Origin: Clostridium sp. CF012
GTDB taxonomy: Bacteria > Bacillota > Clostridia > Clostridiales > Clostridiaceae
NCBI RefSeq assembly: GCF_018861755.1
Contig: NZ_JAHLEF010000024.1
Coordinates: forward strand, 1 to 64,000
Length of the DNA: 64,000 nt
Reading direction: 5' to 3'
The translations under genes and the position numbers were made by a program. How positions within the stretch are numbered: position 1 is the stretch's first letter; every line of letters starts with the position of its first letter. The notes beneath the pieces were generated by a model. That model was not told the DNA's origin. It searched no databases and saw only the letters and a list, made by a program, of their open reading frames with translations. Of the stretch, positions 51,252 through 60,314 are shown piece by piece.

Positions 51252-52697
51252 TTATTTATCTATTTTAATCTTAATAAGCTCAAATATTTGTTCATCATTG
51301 TTTTTTCTAATAACATATATTTCTTTATTATTAGAAGACCAAATACTCTCAAAGTAGCTATATTTACTGCTTACCTTAAGGTCACTAGTAACACTTCCAC
51401 TTTTTACAGCCTCTGCCCAAGATTGAATACTCTCACTATTTATATTAACTTCTTTATTTGTTAAACTATGGGTGTTTTCAGTTGCTAAATCAAAAACCCA
51501 TAGGCTTGAAAATGTCTTTTGAATATAAACATCTTTTTTACCAGTATTTTCATCATAGTTCTGAGTTTCTTTATCTTCTTTTACATAACTTATTGTTTTA
51601 CCATCATCAGAAAAAGCAGGATTTTTTCCGTTATCTATAAACTTTTTATTTTTTGTTTCTAAATCTAAAATATATATTTTACCTTCAGTTTCATAAACTA
51701 ACTTATTACCATCTTTTGATATCATGGGATTTTTTCCATCTACAAGTTTACTAGGTTCCTTCCCATTTTTATCAGTTAAATAAATAGCGCCATTTTTTTC
51801 GCCAATAATTCCATTTTTCAGGTCTACCTTTTCTGCTTTATAATAAATTATTTCATTATTTGGTGTAAAATTAGGCTTTTCAACTATTTGAGTCTTCTCG
51901 TTATAAGCTATTAATTTTTTTTCTATGGAAGATTCAATATCCTTCACATATATAGCGCCCTCTTTAACATTAAGTAGGCTCTTTTCACCAGATGAAAAAC
52001 TTGAGTCGTATAATTTCAAACTAAAACTTACATTCTCTTTTACGTTCTCCATTTTTGGTACATTGGTTGCATTAGGTACACTAGGCGTAATAGGAATATT
52101 AGGTACATTAGGTGAATTTATTGAGGCTATAACTGTTGAAACACTAGTATTTCCTTGGTTCTTATTTACACCTTCACTTATGCCAGCACCCTTGCCTATA
52201 GAATTTACCTTGCCAGTGCCCTTATTTATTATACCATTATTTTCTTTACTGTATTTGCCCAGCGAATTGTCAACAGTACTACCTTGACCATCTTTTTCTA
52301 TGCTTGGTATCTTATTCACATCATCGCTAATTGCTACTTGATCATTAGCTTTTGGCACATTTACTTTTCCACTATCCATCGTGGAATTCTTCACACTACT
52401 TATAGCCTTATTATCATTAGAATTTCCTTCGCCTTTTGCAAACATATTTATACTTGGAACATCAATAGCATTGAATATTGTCCCACTTACAAATGCGCAA
52501 ATTACAAAGCCTGAAGCGATTTTAAAGTATTTACTTTGTTTTAAGTTATTCTTACTTTTAGAAAGTTCTGTAATATTGTTGTATTTGTCTCCGAACTTTA
52601 TCCTATTTTTCAAATCACGTTTAAATTCATTATCAATAACAATCTTTGCTGCATCCTTGTACAATAATTTTTCTATATAAAGTTCATCGCTAACCAA
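51252..52697 (-). CDS. Membrane anti-sigma factor with TolB-like sensor domain
   Basis: 481 aa, a type II membrane protein: cytoplasmic N-terminus of about 56 residues, one helix (57-77), a low-complexity linker with repeated PNVPNIP-like units (about 170-215) and an extracytoplasmic region with TolB/WD40-like propeller motifs (ISKDGNKLVYETEGKIYILD, FSDDGKTISYV). TTG start with AGGAGGTG upstream; it overlaps the sigma gene by 8 bases. Its partner is almost certainly the sigma factor just upstream. Confidence 0.8.
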   Translation of the reverse strand: MVSDELYIEKLLYKDAAKIVIDNEFKRDLKNRIKFGDKYNNITELSKSKNNLKQSKYFKIASGFVICAFVSGTIFNAIDVPSINMFAKGEGNSNDNKAISSVKNSTMDSGKVNVPKANDQVAISDDVNKIPSIEKDGQGSTVDNSLGKYSKENNGIINKGTGKVNSIGKGAGISEGVNKNQGNTSVSTVIASINSPNVPNIPITPSVPNATNVPKMENVKENVSFSLKLYDSSFSSGEKSLLNVKEGAIYVKDIESSIEKKLIAYNEKTQIVEKPNFTPNNEIIYYKAEKVDLKNGIIGEKNGAIYLTDKNGKEPSKLVDGKNPMISKDGNKLVYETEGKIYILDLETKNKKFIDNGKNPAFSDDGKTISYVKEDKETQNYDENTGKKDVYIQKTFSSLWVFDLATENTHSLTNKEVNINSESIQSWAEAVKSGSVTSDLKVSSKYSYFESIWSSNNKEIYVIRKNNDEQIFELIKIKIDK

Positions 52698-53196
52698 TTA
52701 CATCACCTCCTAAACTATGTTCATAATTTTTCTTGATTTTCTTTATAGCTCTTGAAATAGTTGATTTAACAGTATTTTCTGCTATATTTACTGTTTCTGA
52801 AATTTCTCTGAATTTGAGTCCACCATAAAATCTCAAATAAAGCATTTTCTTTGTCTCTTCTGGCAATCCGTCAATTATTTTTTTTATTCCATTAAACTCA
52901 TCTCTGATAACAATATCTTCATATCCAGTATCTTCATCCCCTCTATCCAAAAAACTTTCAATAGGAATTACTTTACTGTTTTTTCTATAAAAATCTATAA
53001 TAGTATTATGAGCTATACGAAAAATCCAATTTTTGCTTGCTTCGACTTCAGTAATTTTATCTTCATTTTCAAATATTTTAGTAAATACAGTAGCGATTAT
53101 ATCTTCCGCATTCCATTTGTTTTTTACAGAAACAAATATATATCTGTATACACAGTCATAGTACATATCATATAGCTGTTCGAACTTGCTTTGCAT
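52690..53196 (-). CDS. ECF-type RNA polymerase sigma factor
   Basis: 168 aa with region 2 (LYDMYYDCVYRYIF, AEDIIATVFTKIFEN, ASKNWIFRIAHNTIIDFYRK) and region 4 (LPEETKKMLYLRFYGGLKFREISETVNIAENTVKSTISRA, seen in parts). ECF sigma factors are held inactive by a membrane anti-sigma, here the next gene. A candidate self-recognised promoter lies at 53265-53292. Confidence 0.93.
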   Translation of the reverse strand: MQSKFEQLYDMYYDCVYRYIFVSVKNKWNAEDIIATVFTKIFENEDKITEVEASKNWIFRIAHNTIIDFYRKNSKVIPIESFLDRGDEDTGYEDIVIRDEFNGIKKIIDGLPEETKKMLYLRFYGGLKFREISETVNIAENTVKSTISRAIKKIKKNYEHSLGGDVIG

Positions 53197-53264
53197 TAAG
53201 AAGTACCCCCATCACAATTTGTTAATTTTAATACTACTTGTTATTAAAAAAACATTTCGATTAA

Positions 53265-53292
53265 TATACGTGGCTTTTTGTGTTTAGTTGCA
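53265..53292 (-). promoter_or_regulatory. Candidate ECF-type promoter upstream of the sigma gene
   Basis: On the minus strand CAACT is followed, 16 bases after AAC... (GCAAC...CGTATA), by CGTA: AAC-N16-CGTA is the classic ECF pattern. It lies about 70 bases before the sigma start, consistent with autoregulation. Confidence 0.55.
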
Positions 53293-53416
53293 TATTTTAC
53301 TAATTTTTATATAAAATAATTAGAAAATTTTAGAAATATCTACAATATTGTAACATAATTTTAATAAGGCTAATGCTATTTTCGAAATAAATTTTCGTAT
53401 TAAATAAACTGGAATA

Positions 53417-53467
53417 AAAGCCCACAGTGTATATAAATTTTGTAATTTTATATACACTGTGGGCTTT
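53417..53467. terminator. Terminator after sleB
   Basis: Stem of about 21 bp, with AAAGCCCACAGTGTATA and complement. T/A runs on both sides suggest a bidirectional terminator. With the ECF promoter it accounts for the 53197-53484 gap. Confidence 0.9.
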
Positions 53468-53484
53468 ACACAAGAAAAATTTAA

Positions 53485-54201
53485 TTAGCTACAAAATCTA
53501 TGCTTACCAATGACTTTTATAAGTGTCCGTGACCAAATCCACTTATTAGTACTTGTTGCAGGATTAAAATAAAATACTGCTCCCCCAGAGGGGTCCCAAC
53601 CATTTATTGCATCTCTTGCAGCCCTTATAGAGCTTTCTTCAATTTTCGCATTTATTTGTCCGTCTACTATAGCTGTGAATGCCCCTGGTTGATAAATCAC
53701 TCCTGCTATGGTAGATGGAAATCTTGCATCTCTTGTTCTGTTTAAAATTGTTGCTCCAACAGCCACTTGCCCTTCATAAGGTTCACCTCTAGCCTCACCA
53801 TTTATGAGTCTAGCCATTAAATCCACATCCTTATTGTTTGTTACATTTTGGCTGGAAGCTGTTCCACTAGAGTCTGCTGTAGTAGGCATTATACCCATGG
53901 CTGCAAGTGTTTGGCTTCCTGCTATTCCATCTACATTAAGTCCATTGCTTGTTTGAAATGACTTAACAGAAAGATACGTATTATAGCCATATATTCCATC
54001 AACACTATCATTATGGTATCCCCATTGTTTTAGTTTAGTTTGAATTTCTTTAACTTTGTCACCTCGCGCCCCATATTTATAAACCGTTCCTATTGCTGCC
54101 TTACTAGAAATATTAAAATAAGCTTCACTTGCAAAATATGCAATTAGAATAATCATAAGCACAGCGCTGCATCTTTTGAGTAAATGTTTATTAATCTTCA
54201 A
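53485..54201 (-). CDS. sleB: Spore cortex-lytic enzyme SleB
   Basis: 238 aa: membrane/signal helix (about 10-30), PG_binding_1 repeat (GDKVKEIQTKLKQWGYHNDSVDGIYGYNT, seen in parts, about 45-105) and a Hydrolase_2 catalytic domain (about 130-235) with LINGEARGEPYEGQVAVGATI and the catalytic Glu in GEARGE. Degrades cortex muramic-lactam peptidoglycan at germination. TTG start with GGAGG 6 bases upstream. No ypeB follows, although it usually accompanies sleB in Bacillus. Confidence 0.9.
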   Translation of the reverse strand: MKINKHLLKRCSAVLMIILIAYFASEAYFNISSKAAIGTVYKYGARGDKVKEIQTKLKQWGYHNDSVDGIYGYNTYLSVKSFQTSNGLNVDGIAGSQTLAAMGIMPTTADSSGTASSQNVTNNKDVDLMARLINGEARGEPYEGQVAVGATILNRTRDARFPSTIAGVIYQPGAFTAIVDGQINAKIEESSIRAARDAINGWDPSGGAVFYFNPATSTNKWIWSRTLIKVIGKHRFCS

Positions 54202-54219
54202 TATATTCCTCCTTAGCTC

Positions 54220-54265
54220 GTGTACATGAAAATAATTAGGTCGTTAGTATATTATTTTCATGTGC
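54220..54265. repeat. GCACAT-type foldback repeat
   Basis: ACATGAAAATAAT and its exact complement flank a 14-base centre. The outer sequence AGGCACAT matches the copy at 58831. It lies just upstream of sleB, next to its leader. Confidence 0.6.
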
Positions 54266-54314
54266 CTAATATATACTCTTTATTATCAACATTAGTTTGT
54301 GCTAAATTTCAAAA

Positions 54315-54350
54315 AAAATACACTATGCTAATTAAAGCATAGTGTATTTT
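54315..54350. terminator. Terminator after the MgtE-like gene
   Basis: AAAATACACTATGC and complement, 14-bp stem with an 8-base loop, T runs on either side. It begins at the gene's stop codon. Confidence 0.9.
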
Positions 54351-55612
54351 TATATAATTTTTTTAAGTTTTCTTTTCCATCTGGGAGATAATAGTTCTTC
54401 AATTATATCGTTCATAATTACTATTCCACATAATTTTTCCTCTAAGTCTACTACAGGCAGCGAAATTAAGTCATATTTCAATGCCACTTCAATTGCATCC
54501 TCAATATCCTGACAATCTTTTATTTTAATAACCTTATCATCCATAATGTCTTTCAATTTCTGCCCTGGAACTGAAAGAACCAAATTTCTGAGTGAAATAA
54601 ATCCTTGAAGTTTTACATCTTCATCTACAATATAAATGTAATGTATTACTTCATCTTCTGGCTTAAGTTCCCTTAGAATCTCTATAGTTTCACTTGCTGT
54701 AATATTTACATTAAAAGATATGAAATCCTTATTCATTATGCTCCCAACAACTTCATCCGGATACTCCATAAGGTCTCTAATTTCTTTTTCATCATCACTG
54801 TTAAAGTTTAGAAGAATTTTTTCTACATCTATTTCCTTCATTTCATCTAAAATATCAGCAATTTCATCATTAGGCATTTCATCTAAAATCTCTTGCGCGC
54901 GTATGTTGTTTATGGTACTTAAAATATCTGCTTGAATCTCTGGTTGTAGTTCCTCTAGGGTATCTGCTGCTAAATCTTTATCAAGGCTCTCAAAGATTTT
55001 GTTTCGTGCCTCAGTATCTAGCCCCTCTAAGATATCCGCAAGGTCTGCAGGATGGAGCTTAGTCAATTTCCCGTAGGGCTGCGTTAGTTTTAAGCTATCA
55101 GCTACCATTTCTAAAGATTGAACACTTTCCCAGGTTATACTATTCTCCTGAGGTTTTCTCCCCAATATATCATATAAAAATCTAATTATCCCATCTAATT
55201 TATATTTTCTTGTAGCTGCAATAATACCTGATTCCACGGCTACAACTCTTATTTCTCCACCTATCTTATTCATGGTTAAATCATTAACTTTAACCACTTT
55301 CTTGCCATTGACATCAACTATTTGTTTGTTCAATAAATGTTTAGACAAAAGGTATGAGAATTTCCTAGGAATTATATCTTTAACTCCCCTTACTCTCAGC
55401 ACTATTCCTTTTTCCTCTTTACACATATCTATATTTCTAAATTCATAATTAAAAATTTCTCTTCCTTTTTTGATTTTATATCCTATAACTCTTGGATATC
55501 CCTGCTGCGTGGTAACGTAAATGTCATATAACTTCCCAATATTATCCTCAAATTCATCATACACATTTTGATTGAGTACTTTGCTTAAAAAAAATTCTGA
55601 AACTTTTTCCAT
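54350..55612 (-). CDS. Channel-less MgtE-like protein (PRC-barrel, MgtE_N, CBS pair)
   Basis: 420 aa: PRC-barrel-like N-terminus, MgtE N-terminal superhelical domain (HPADLADILEGLDTEAR) and a CBS pair (about 290-410). The membrane channel of MgtE is absent: no hydrophobic helix follows the CBS domains. Similar soluble proteins in Firmicutes often sit next to Nramp-type transporters and are taken as metal- or nucleotide-responsive regulators; no transporter adjoins here. GAGGAGG precedes the ATG. No M-box riboswitch is visible upstream. Confidence 0.85.
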   Translation of the reverse strand: MEKVSEFFLSKVLNQNVYDEFEDNIGKLYDIYVTTQQGYPRVIGYKIKKGREIFNYEFRNIDMCKEEKGIVLRVRGVKDIIPRKFSYLLSKHLLNKQIVDVNGKKVVKVNDLTMNKIGGEIRVVAVESGIIAATRKYKLDGIIRFLYDILGRKPQENSITWESVQSLEMVADSLKLTQPYGKLTKLHPADLADILEGLDTEARNKIFESLDKDLAADTLEELQPEIQADILSTINNIRAQEILDEMPNDEIADILDEMKEIDVEKILLNFNSDDEKEIRDLMEYPDEVVGSIMNKDFISFNVNITASETIEILRELKPEDEVIHYIYIVDEDVKLQGFISLRNLVLSVPGQKLKDIMDDKVIKIKDCQDIEDAIEVALKYDLISLPVVDLEEKLCGIVIMNDIIEELLSPRWKRKLKKII

Positions 55613-55686
55613 GAATATTCCTCCTCTTTTGCAGAGAAAAAATATAATTAATAACCCATTGATTTTTAATCACAATTAAAACTATA

Positions 55687-55773
55687 TTAATTTCTAATAC
55701 AACAATTTCTCTGCATATCAATATTAAATTTTAGAATTAATTTTGACCTTCTAATCCGAGGGCCATTTTCCAT
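55687..55773 (-). CDS. Possible leader peptide upstream of the MgtE-like gene
   Basis: 28-codon open frame (MENGPRIRRSKL...) with a GGTGGTG ribosome-site-like sequence 7 bases upstream, ending about 75 bases before the MgtE-like start. The short length and lack of recognisable family make it speculative. The rest of the 55613-56196 gap is very AT-rich (including a GCACAT-type palindrome, 56083-56134) with no other gene. Confidence 0.3.
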   Translation of the reverse strand: MENGPRIRRSKLILKFNIDMQRNCCIRN

Positions 55774-56082
55774 CTAGTTTCACCACCTATAAAATTTATG
55801 CTAATATATTAATACATTTTTTTACTTTTATTTAAAGTCAAAAAAATAATCTCTCTATAATATTATATTATAAATACTCCAAAATGCAACTAAAAAAAGA
55901 GAAATTCAATTAAATTTGTCCTCTAAACCCTTTTAAATAGTTCTAGTAACTTGTATATCATTATTTCTCATTATTACTTCATAATACATATAATATTTTC
56001 GTTTTTTTCCTTTTGCAAAAACACTTAAATATTTATAAGCTTTTATAGTTCATATTTTTCTATTGTTATGTTAATATTATTA

Positions 56083-56134
56083 TGTGCATAAAAATAAATA
56101 ACAAATCAAAAATGCGCTTATTTATTGCAGTGTG
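56083..56134. repeat. GCACAT-type foldback repeat (imperfect)
   Basis: TGTGCATAAAAATAAATAA and TTATTTATTGCAGTGTGC are complementary in the inner nine bases and partly outside. It is similar to 58831 but degenerate. Confidence 0.4.
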
Positions 56135-56158
56135 CTTAACTAGTTAACAGAAAAAAAA

Positions 56159-56188
56159 GAACTTTAGTTCAACGAACTTTAGTTCGAC
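56159..56188. repeat. Two 15-bp tandem units with palindromic half (GAACTTTAGTTC)
   Basis: GAACTTTAGTTC-AAC is followed at once by GAACTTTAGTTC-GAC. Each 12-mer is an interrupted palindrome (GAAC...GTTC). It lies 21 bases before the YgiQ start, in the position of an operator or leader hairpin. Confidence 0.8.
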
Positions 56189-56208
56189 CAATCTGTTTGG
56201 AGGATTAT

Positions 56209-58062
56209 ATGGAAGTAAACAAACAATTTTTGCCTATTAGTATGGCTGATTTAAAAGAAAGAAATATATCTCAATTGGATTTTATAATAATTACAGGGGA
56301 TGCATATATTGATCACCCATCCTTTGGAACTGCTATAATCGGAAGAACCTTAGAACATCAAGGCTTTACTGTAGGTATTATAGCGCAACCTAATTGGGAA
56401 AACGTTGATGATTTTAGAAAACTTGGAAAGCCTAAATATGGTTTTCTCATAAATTCTGGTAATATAGATTCTATGGTTAATCATTATACTACTTCAAAGA
56501 AAAAAAGACGTACAGACCTTTACTCTCCAGGTGGCGAAATGGGCCATAGACCTGATAGAGCGGTAATTGTGTATTGTAATAGAGCTCGCGAAGCCTTTAA
56601 AAATGTTCCAATTATAATTGGCGGTATAGAAGCAAGTCTTAGACGATTTGCCCATTATGATTATTGGGATAATAAAGTAAGGCGTAGCTTATTAATTGAT
56701 GCTAAAGCAGATTTACTAATCTATGGTATGGGAGAAAAAACTATAGTTGAAATTGCTAATCTTTTTAAGTATGGCATGACCGTAGATAAAATGACTTCTA
56801 TAAGAGGGACTGTTTATGCTTCAAAAGAAATTGGCGAACTTAAAGATTTCATTGAAGTACCATCTTTTGAATCTGTAAGTGTTGATAAAATCGCTTATTC
56901 AGAAAGCTACAAATTACAATCCTTAGAACAAGATGATATAAGAGGAAAGATTGTAGTACAAAAACATAATGATAGATTTGTCGTACAAAACCCTCCTCAA
57001 ATATCGCTAACTCAAAATGAAATGGATATAACTTATGATTTGCCATATACGAGGACCTATCACCCCTTATATGAAGCTAAAGGTGGTATCCCTGCAATAA
57101 CTGAAGTTGAGTTTTCTATAACAAGTCATAGAGGTTGTTTTGGTAGTTGTTCATTTTGTGCACTAACTTTTCATCAAGGTAGGGTTATTCAAAATAGAAG
57201 CCAAAAATCCATTATAGAGGAAGCGAAGCTTTTAACAACCTTAAGGAATTTCAAAGGCTACATTCACGATATTGGTGGTCCAACAGCAAATTTTAGACAT
57301 AGAGCTTGCAAAATCCAGGAAAAAGTAGGTGTGTGCAGAGATAAGCAGTGCATGCATCCAGCTCCTTGTAAAAATCTTATTATTGATCACACTGAGTATT
57401 TAGATTTATTAAGAAAGGTTAGAATACTTCCAAACATTAAAAAAGTTTTTATTCGTTCTGGAATAAGATACGATTATTTGATTTTCGATAAAAACACTAC
57501 CTTTTTTGAAGAGTTATGCCAGCATCATATTAGCGGACAATTAAAAGTAGCTCCTGAGCACATTAGTGACAAGGTGCTCGATCAAATGGGCAAATCCAAA
57601 AAGGAAGTCTACGATCGTTTTGTAAAAAAATATTTCGAAATAGATAAGAAATTAGAAAAAAATCAGTTTCTGGTTCCCTATCTTATGTCAAGCCACCCGG
57701 GCTCGGACCTTGCGGAATCAATTAAATTATCAGAATATATAAAAGAAATGGGCTACACTCCAGAACAGGTTCAAGACTTTTATCCAACACCAGGAAGTTT
57801 ATCTACTACAATATATTACACTGGAATTAATCCTTTCACCAAAGAGAAGGTATATGTTCCAAATGAGCAAAAAGAAAAAAACATGCAAAGAGCTCTGCTT
57901 CAATTTAAAAATCCAGAAAACTATAACCTTGTAAAAGAAGCTCTAACAAAAGCCCATAGAGAAGACTTAATTGGTTTTGATAAAAACTCCTTGATACCAC
58001 CAAGACCTTTAAAGACAAACACTAATCCTAAATTCTCAAGGAATAGAAATCACAAAAAATAA
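56209..58062 (+). CDS. YgiQ family radical SAM protein
   Basis: 617 aa. Radical SAM cluster motif C310-x3-C314-x2-C317 ([11 protein letters not shown]), a family N-terminal domain (about 1-200, [28 protein letters not shown]) and the C-terminal DUF3362-like region ([14 protein letters not shown]). Its reaction is unknown; family members occur widely in anaerobes and are oxygen-sensitive by nature. The ATG with GGAGG upstream is preferred; a TTG four codons earlier overlaps it. A tandem palindromic repeat lies in the leader. Confidence 0.93.
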   Translation: MEVNKQFLPISMADLKERNISQLDFIIITGDAYIDHPSFGTAIIGRTLEHQGFTVGIIAQPNWENVDDFRKLGKPKYGFLINSGNIDSMVNHYTTSKKKRRTDLYSPGGEMGHRPDRAVIVYCNRAREAFKNVPIIIGGIEASLRRFAHYDYWDNKVRRSLLIDAKADLLIYGMGEKTIVEIANLFKYGMTVDKMTSIRGTVYASKEIGELKDFIEVPSFESVSVDKIAYSESYKLQSLEQDDIRGKIVVQKHNDRFVVQNPPQISLTQNEMDITYDLPYTRTYHPLYEAKGGIPAITEVEFSITSHRGCFGSCSFCALTFHQGRVIQNRSQKSIIEEAKLLTTLRNFKGYIHDIGGPTANFRHRACKIQEKVGVCRDKQCMHPAPCKNLIIDHTEYLDLLRKVRILPNIKKVFIRSGIRYDYLIFDKNTTFFEELCQHHISGQLKVAPEHISDKVLDQMGKSKKEVYDRFVKKYFEIDKKLEKNQFLVPYLMSSHPGSDLAESIKLSEYIKEMGYTPEQVQDFYPTPGSLSTTIYYTGINPFTKEKVYVPNEQKEKNMQRALLQFKNPENYNLVKEALTKAHREDLIGFDKNSLIPPRPLKTNTNPKFSRNRNHKK

Positions 58063-58109
58063 AAAAAGCATATATGGCTAGGGGTTCATTCCAGCCATAT
58101 ATGCTTTTT
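58063..58109. terminator. Bidirectional terminator
   Basis: Perfect 17-bp stem AAAAAGCATATATGGCT and complement with a 13-base loop between the convergent YgiQ gene and the membrane-protein gene. Confidence 0.9.
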
Positions 58110-58131
58110 GTATATGATAAATATTTAGAAG

Positions 58132-58767
58132 CTACTTTTTAAACTTTATTAACCCATAATCTATAGTTACTATCCAAGAAATATCCCCTAGCAACATCAT
58201 AGGAGAATTTGGATTTAAGGAAGTTAGAATCACTGACAATAATGTAATACTAGACGCTATTATTATTAATACAGCTCCTAGTTTGCTTACATAAATTTTA
58301 TTATATAACCTTATACCTTTAAAGAGAAAAATGGAATTTATTATAAGCAGCACAGTATAACAATAGGCTTCTAGTTGTAATTCAATAGTGTACCCACAAT
58401 TATCTGATATATTTATGCTTACAGGGGATTTATAAATAACTAGGCCGTAAGCTATACACAGCATAGCGCAGAATAATAAAATCTTTCTAAGTCTTATTTT
58501 ATTATTCCTAGAAAAAATATGAACTGAAAGGATTCCGCATATAGGTATGCATAATAAGTTTGCATATACTAAAGGTTTTAATAAATACAAATAACTTTGA
58601 TTTTTAATAGTAAAAAGAATTATTAAAGCTATGTATCTACAGGCCATTAAGATCAAAGCCATAGCACTTATTATCTTGATTTTTTTAGGTGCATAACCCA
58701 AACTAGAAATTATACCTCCATATAATAAAAGAACCATTATTAACAGCAATAAAAAATATATACTCAT
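58132..58767 (-). CDS. Multipass membrane protein of unknown function
   Basis: 211 aa with six or seven predicted helices over most of its length (starting YFLLLLIMVLLLYGGII) and a short basic C-terminus (LIKFKK). No motif I recognise. The ATG has a GGGAGAG site 7 bases upstream. It is monocistronic, between the YgiQ terminator and the lipid kinase. Confidence 0.7.
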   Translation of the reverse strand: MSIYFLLLLIMVLLLYGGIISSLGYAPKKIKIISAMALILMACRYIALIILFTIKNQSYLYLLKPLVYANLLCIPICGILSVHIFSRNNKIRLRKILLFCAMLCIAYGLVIYKSPVSINISDNCGYTIELQLEAYCYTVLLIINSIFLFKGIRLYNKIYVSKLGAVLIIIASSITLLSVILTSLNPNSPMMLLGDISWIVTIDYGLIKFKK

Positions 58768-58830
58768 TCATAGACTCTCCCTAAAATTGCTACTGTTAAT
58801 ATTTATTAATTTTTCTTTAAAAATATGCAA

Positions 58831-58884
58831 GGCACATCAAAATAAATAACAAGGTAGTATTTTTGTTATTTATTTTGATGTGCC
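58831..58884. repeat. GCACAT-type foldback repeat (perfect 22-bp arms)
   Basis: GGCACATCAAAATAAATAAC plus two more bases, and its exact complement, flank a 10-base centre. The strongest member of this family in the window. It lies 6 bases past the lipid-kinase stop and may act as its terminator. Confidence 0.75.
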
Positions 58885-58890
58885 TATTTA

Positions 58891-59775
58891 CTATATTTTA
58901 GTTCCGAGTATCGATATTCCGCCTTCCTCACATTCTATAAGCAAAGGAAAATCCGGTCCTCTTTCTCCATCTATATCTGTTACAATATCTTCGAAGCATT
59001 CAACTTCTAATCTATTAGTCTTAAAATAAACGATGCCCTCTACATTTTCTAGGTACTCATTTTTTAACATTTTAATAAAAATATTCAATATATTCTTCAT
59101 AATTCCAGCCTTTATTATAATTACATCTAAAAGCCCATCATCGACTTTAGCCTTGTATGCAAATTTTAAATTTCCTGCTGTTTGTCCATTAAATATTAAC
59201 ATTAGGTACATATAGCCATCAAAACAATCTTTATCGGAAGTAACCTTTATTTTTAATTTTCTAAAATTAGGCAATTGCTCTAATCCTTTTACATAGTATG
59301 CCAGTTTCCCTATGGTATTTTTTAAATTCATATCTGTCTTTTGTGATACATCTGTGAATAACCCTGTGCTGGCTACATTTAAAAAGTATTTATGGTTTAT
59401 CTTTCCTATATCTACCTTTTTTATTTTACTATTTAATATTTGCGTGCAAGCTTCTTCAACATCTTGAGGCATACCTATATACTTGGCAAAATCATTTGCC
59501 GTACCGGTAGGAATAATTGCTATGGGTAAATTGATTTTTTTATCCTTCATCACATTTACTACACTATCTATAGTTCCATCTCCACCTGCTATTAAAACAT
59601 ATCTGTAACTTTTATCTATATCTAAAAAAGCATTTGATAGTGGATTTTCATAGCATATTCTGTGTGGTACTATTATATGCTCATATTGCTGATGAATCAT
59701 TATTATCTTGTCTAGATCTGATGCTATATTACTTTCTCCAGAGTTTGGATTGTAAATAAATTTCACCTTATGCAT
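58891..59775 (-). CDS. Diacylglycerol/lipid kinase family protein (YegS/BmrU-like)
   Basis: 294 aa. IYNPNSG at 7-13 and the catalytic-domain motif AGGDGTID (63-70), with GTANDFAKYIG. It phosphorylates a diacylglycerol or related lipid with ATP, so a role in phospholipid recycling is plausible. Soluble, likely peripheral to the membrane. AGGAGA precedes the ATG. Close to pssA and the CBS protein. Confidence 0.9.
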   Translation of the reverse strand: MHKVKFIYNPNSGESNIASDLDKIIMIHQQYEHIIVPHRICYENPLSNAFLDIDKSYRYVLIAGGDGTIDSVVNVMKDKKINLPIAIIPTGTANDFAKYIGMPQDVEEACTQILNSKIKKVDIGKINHKYFLNVASTGLFTDVSQKTDMNLKNTIGKLAYYVKGLEQLPNFRKLKIKVTSDKDCFDGYMYLMLIFNGQTAGNLKFAYKAKVDDGLLDVIIIKAGIMKNILNIFIKMLKNEYLENVEGIVYFKTNRLEVECFEDIVTDIDGERGPDFPLLIECEEGGISILGTKI

Positions 59776-59885
59776 TATATTCTCTCCTATTTGCCCTTGA
59801 TTTTAACAATTTAGATGACTTATTATAACCCTTTAAATATAAATCCACAAGATTCATATTTCCCTGTGGATTTTTTCAGATAATA

Positions 59886-60314
59886 TTAAATATTTGGTAT
59901 ACAAGGAATAGAAATCTCACTTAATGCACCTGACGCCTCTTGCCTAAGGTTTGGTTCTACTGCTAAATCACCTAAGGATACCATTCCAACTAGTGTATTG
60001 TCGCTTACTATTGGCAATCTCCTTATTTGCCTTTCGCTCATAATCCTAGCTGCATCATCCACGTTTAAATTTTCATCTCCTACCACAGGATTTGAGGTCA
60101 TTATTTCTCTAACCTTTTGCACTTTTAAGTCTTTACCTTCCGCAACACATCTAAGTATTATATCCCTATCCGTTACAATTCCAACTATTTTCTCCTTTGT
60201 ACTTACAGGAATAGATCCTATATTATGCTCTTTCATAAGTCCAGCTGCATGCTCTACTGTATCATCTACGGATAAACTTATAACGTCTTTAGTCATTATT
60301 TCTGAAATCTTCAT
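59886..60314 (-). CDS. Tandem CBS domain protein
   Basis: 142 aa made of two CBS domains (MTKDVISLSVDDTVEHAAGLM; MTSNPVVGDENLNVDDAARIM, seen in parts) and a short tail. CBS pairs bind adenosine nucleotides and act as sensors; the partner is unknown. AAGGAGG precedes the ATG. Confidence 0.93.
   Translation of the reverse strand: MKISEIMTKDVISLSVDDTVEHAAGLMKEHNIGSIPVSTKEKIVGIVTDRDIILRCVAEGKDLKVQKVREIMTSNPVVGDENLNVDDAARIMSERQIRRLPIVSDNTLVGMVSLGDLAVEPNLRQEASGALSEISIPCIPNI

Noticed and set aside
55613-56196. M-box (Mg2+) riboswitch upstream of the MgtE-like gene
   Set aside because: None of the conserved M-box blocks is present on the minus strand.
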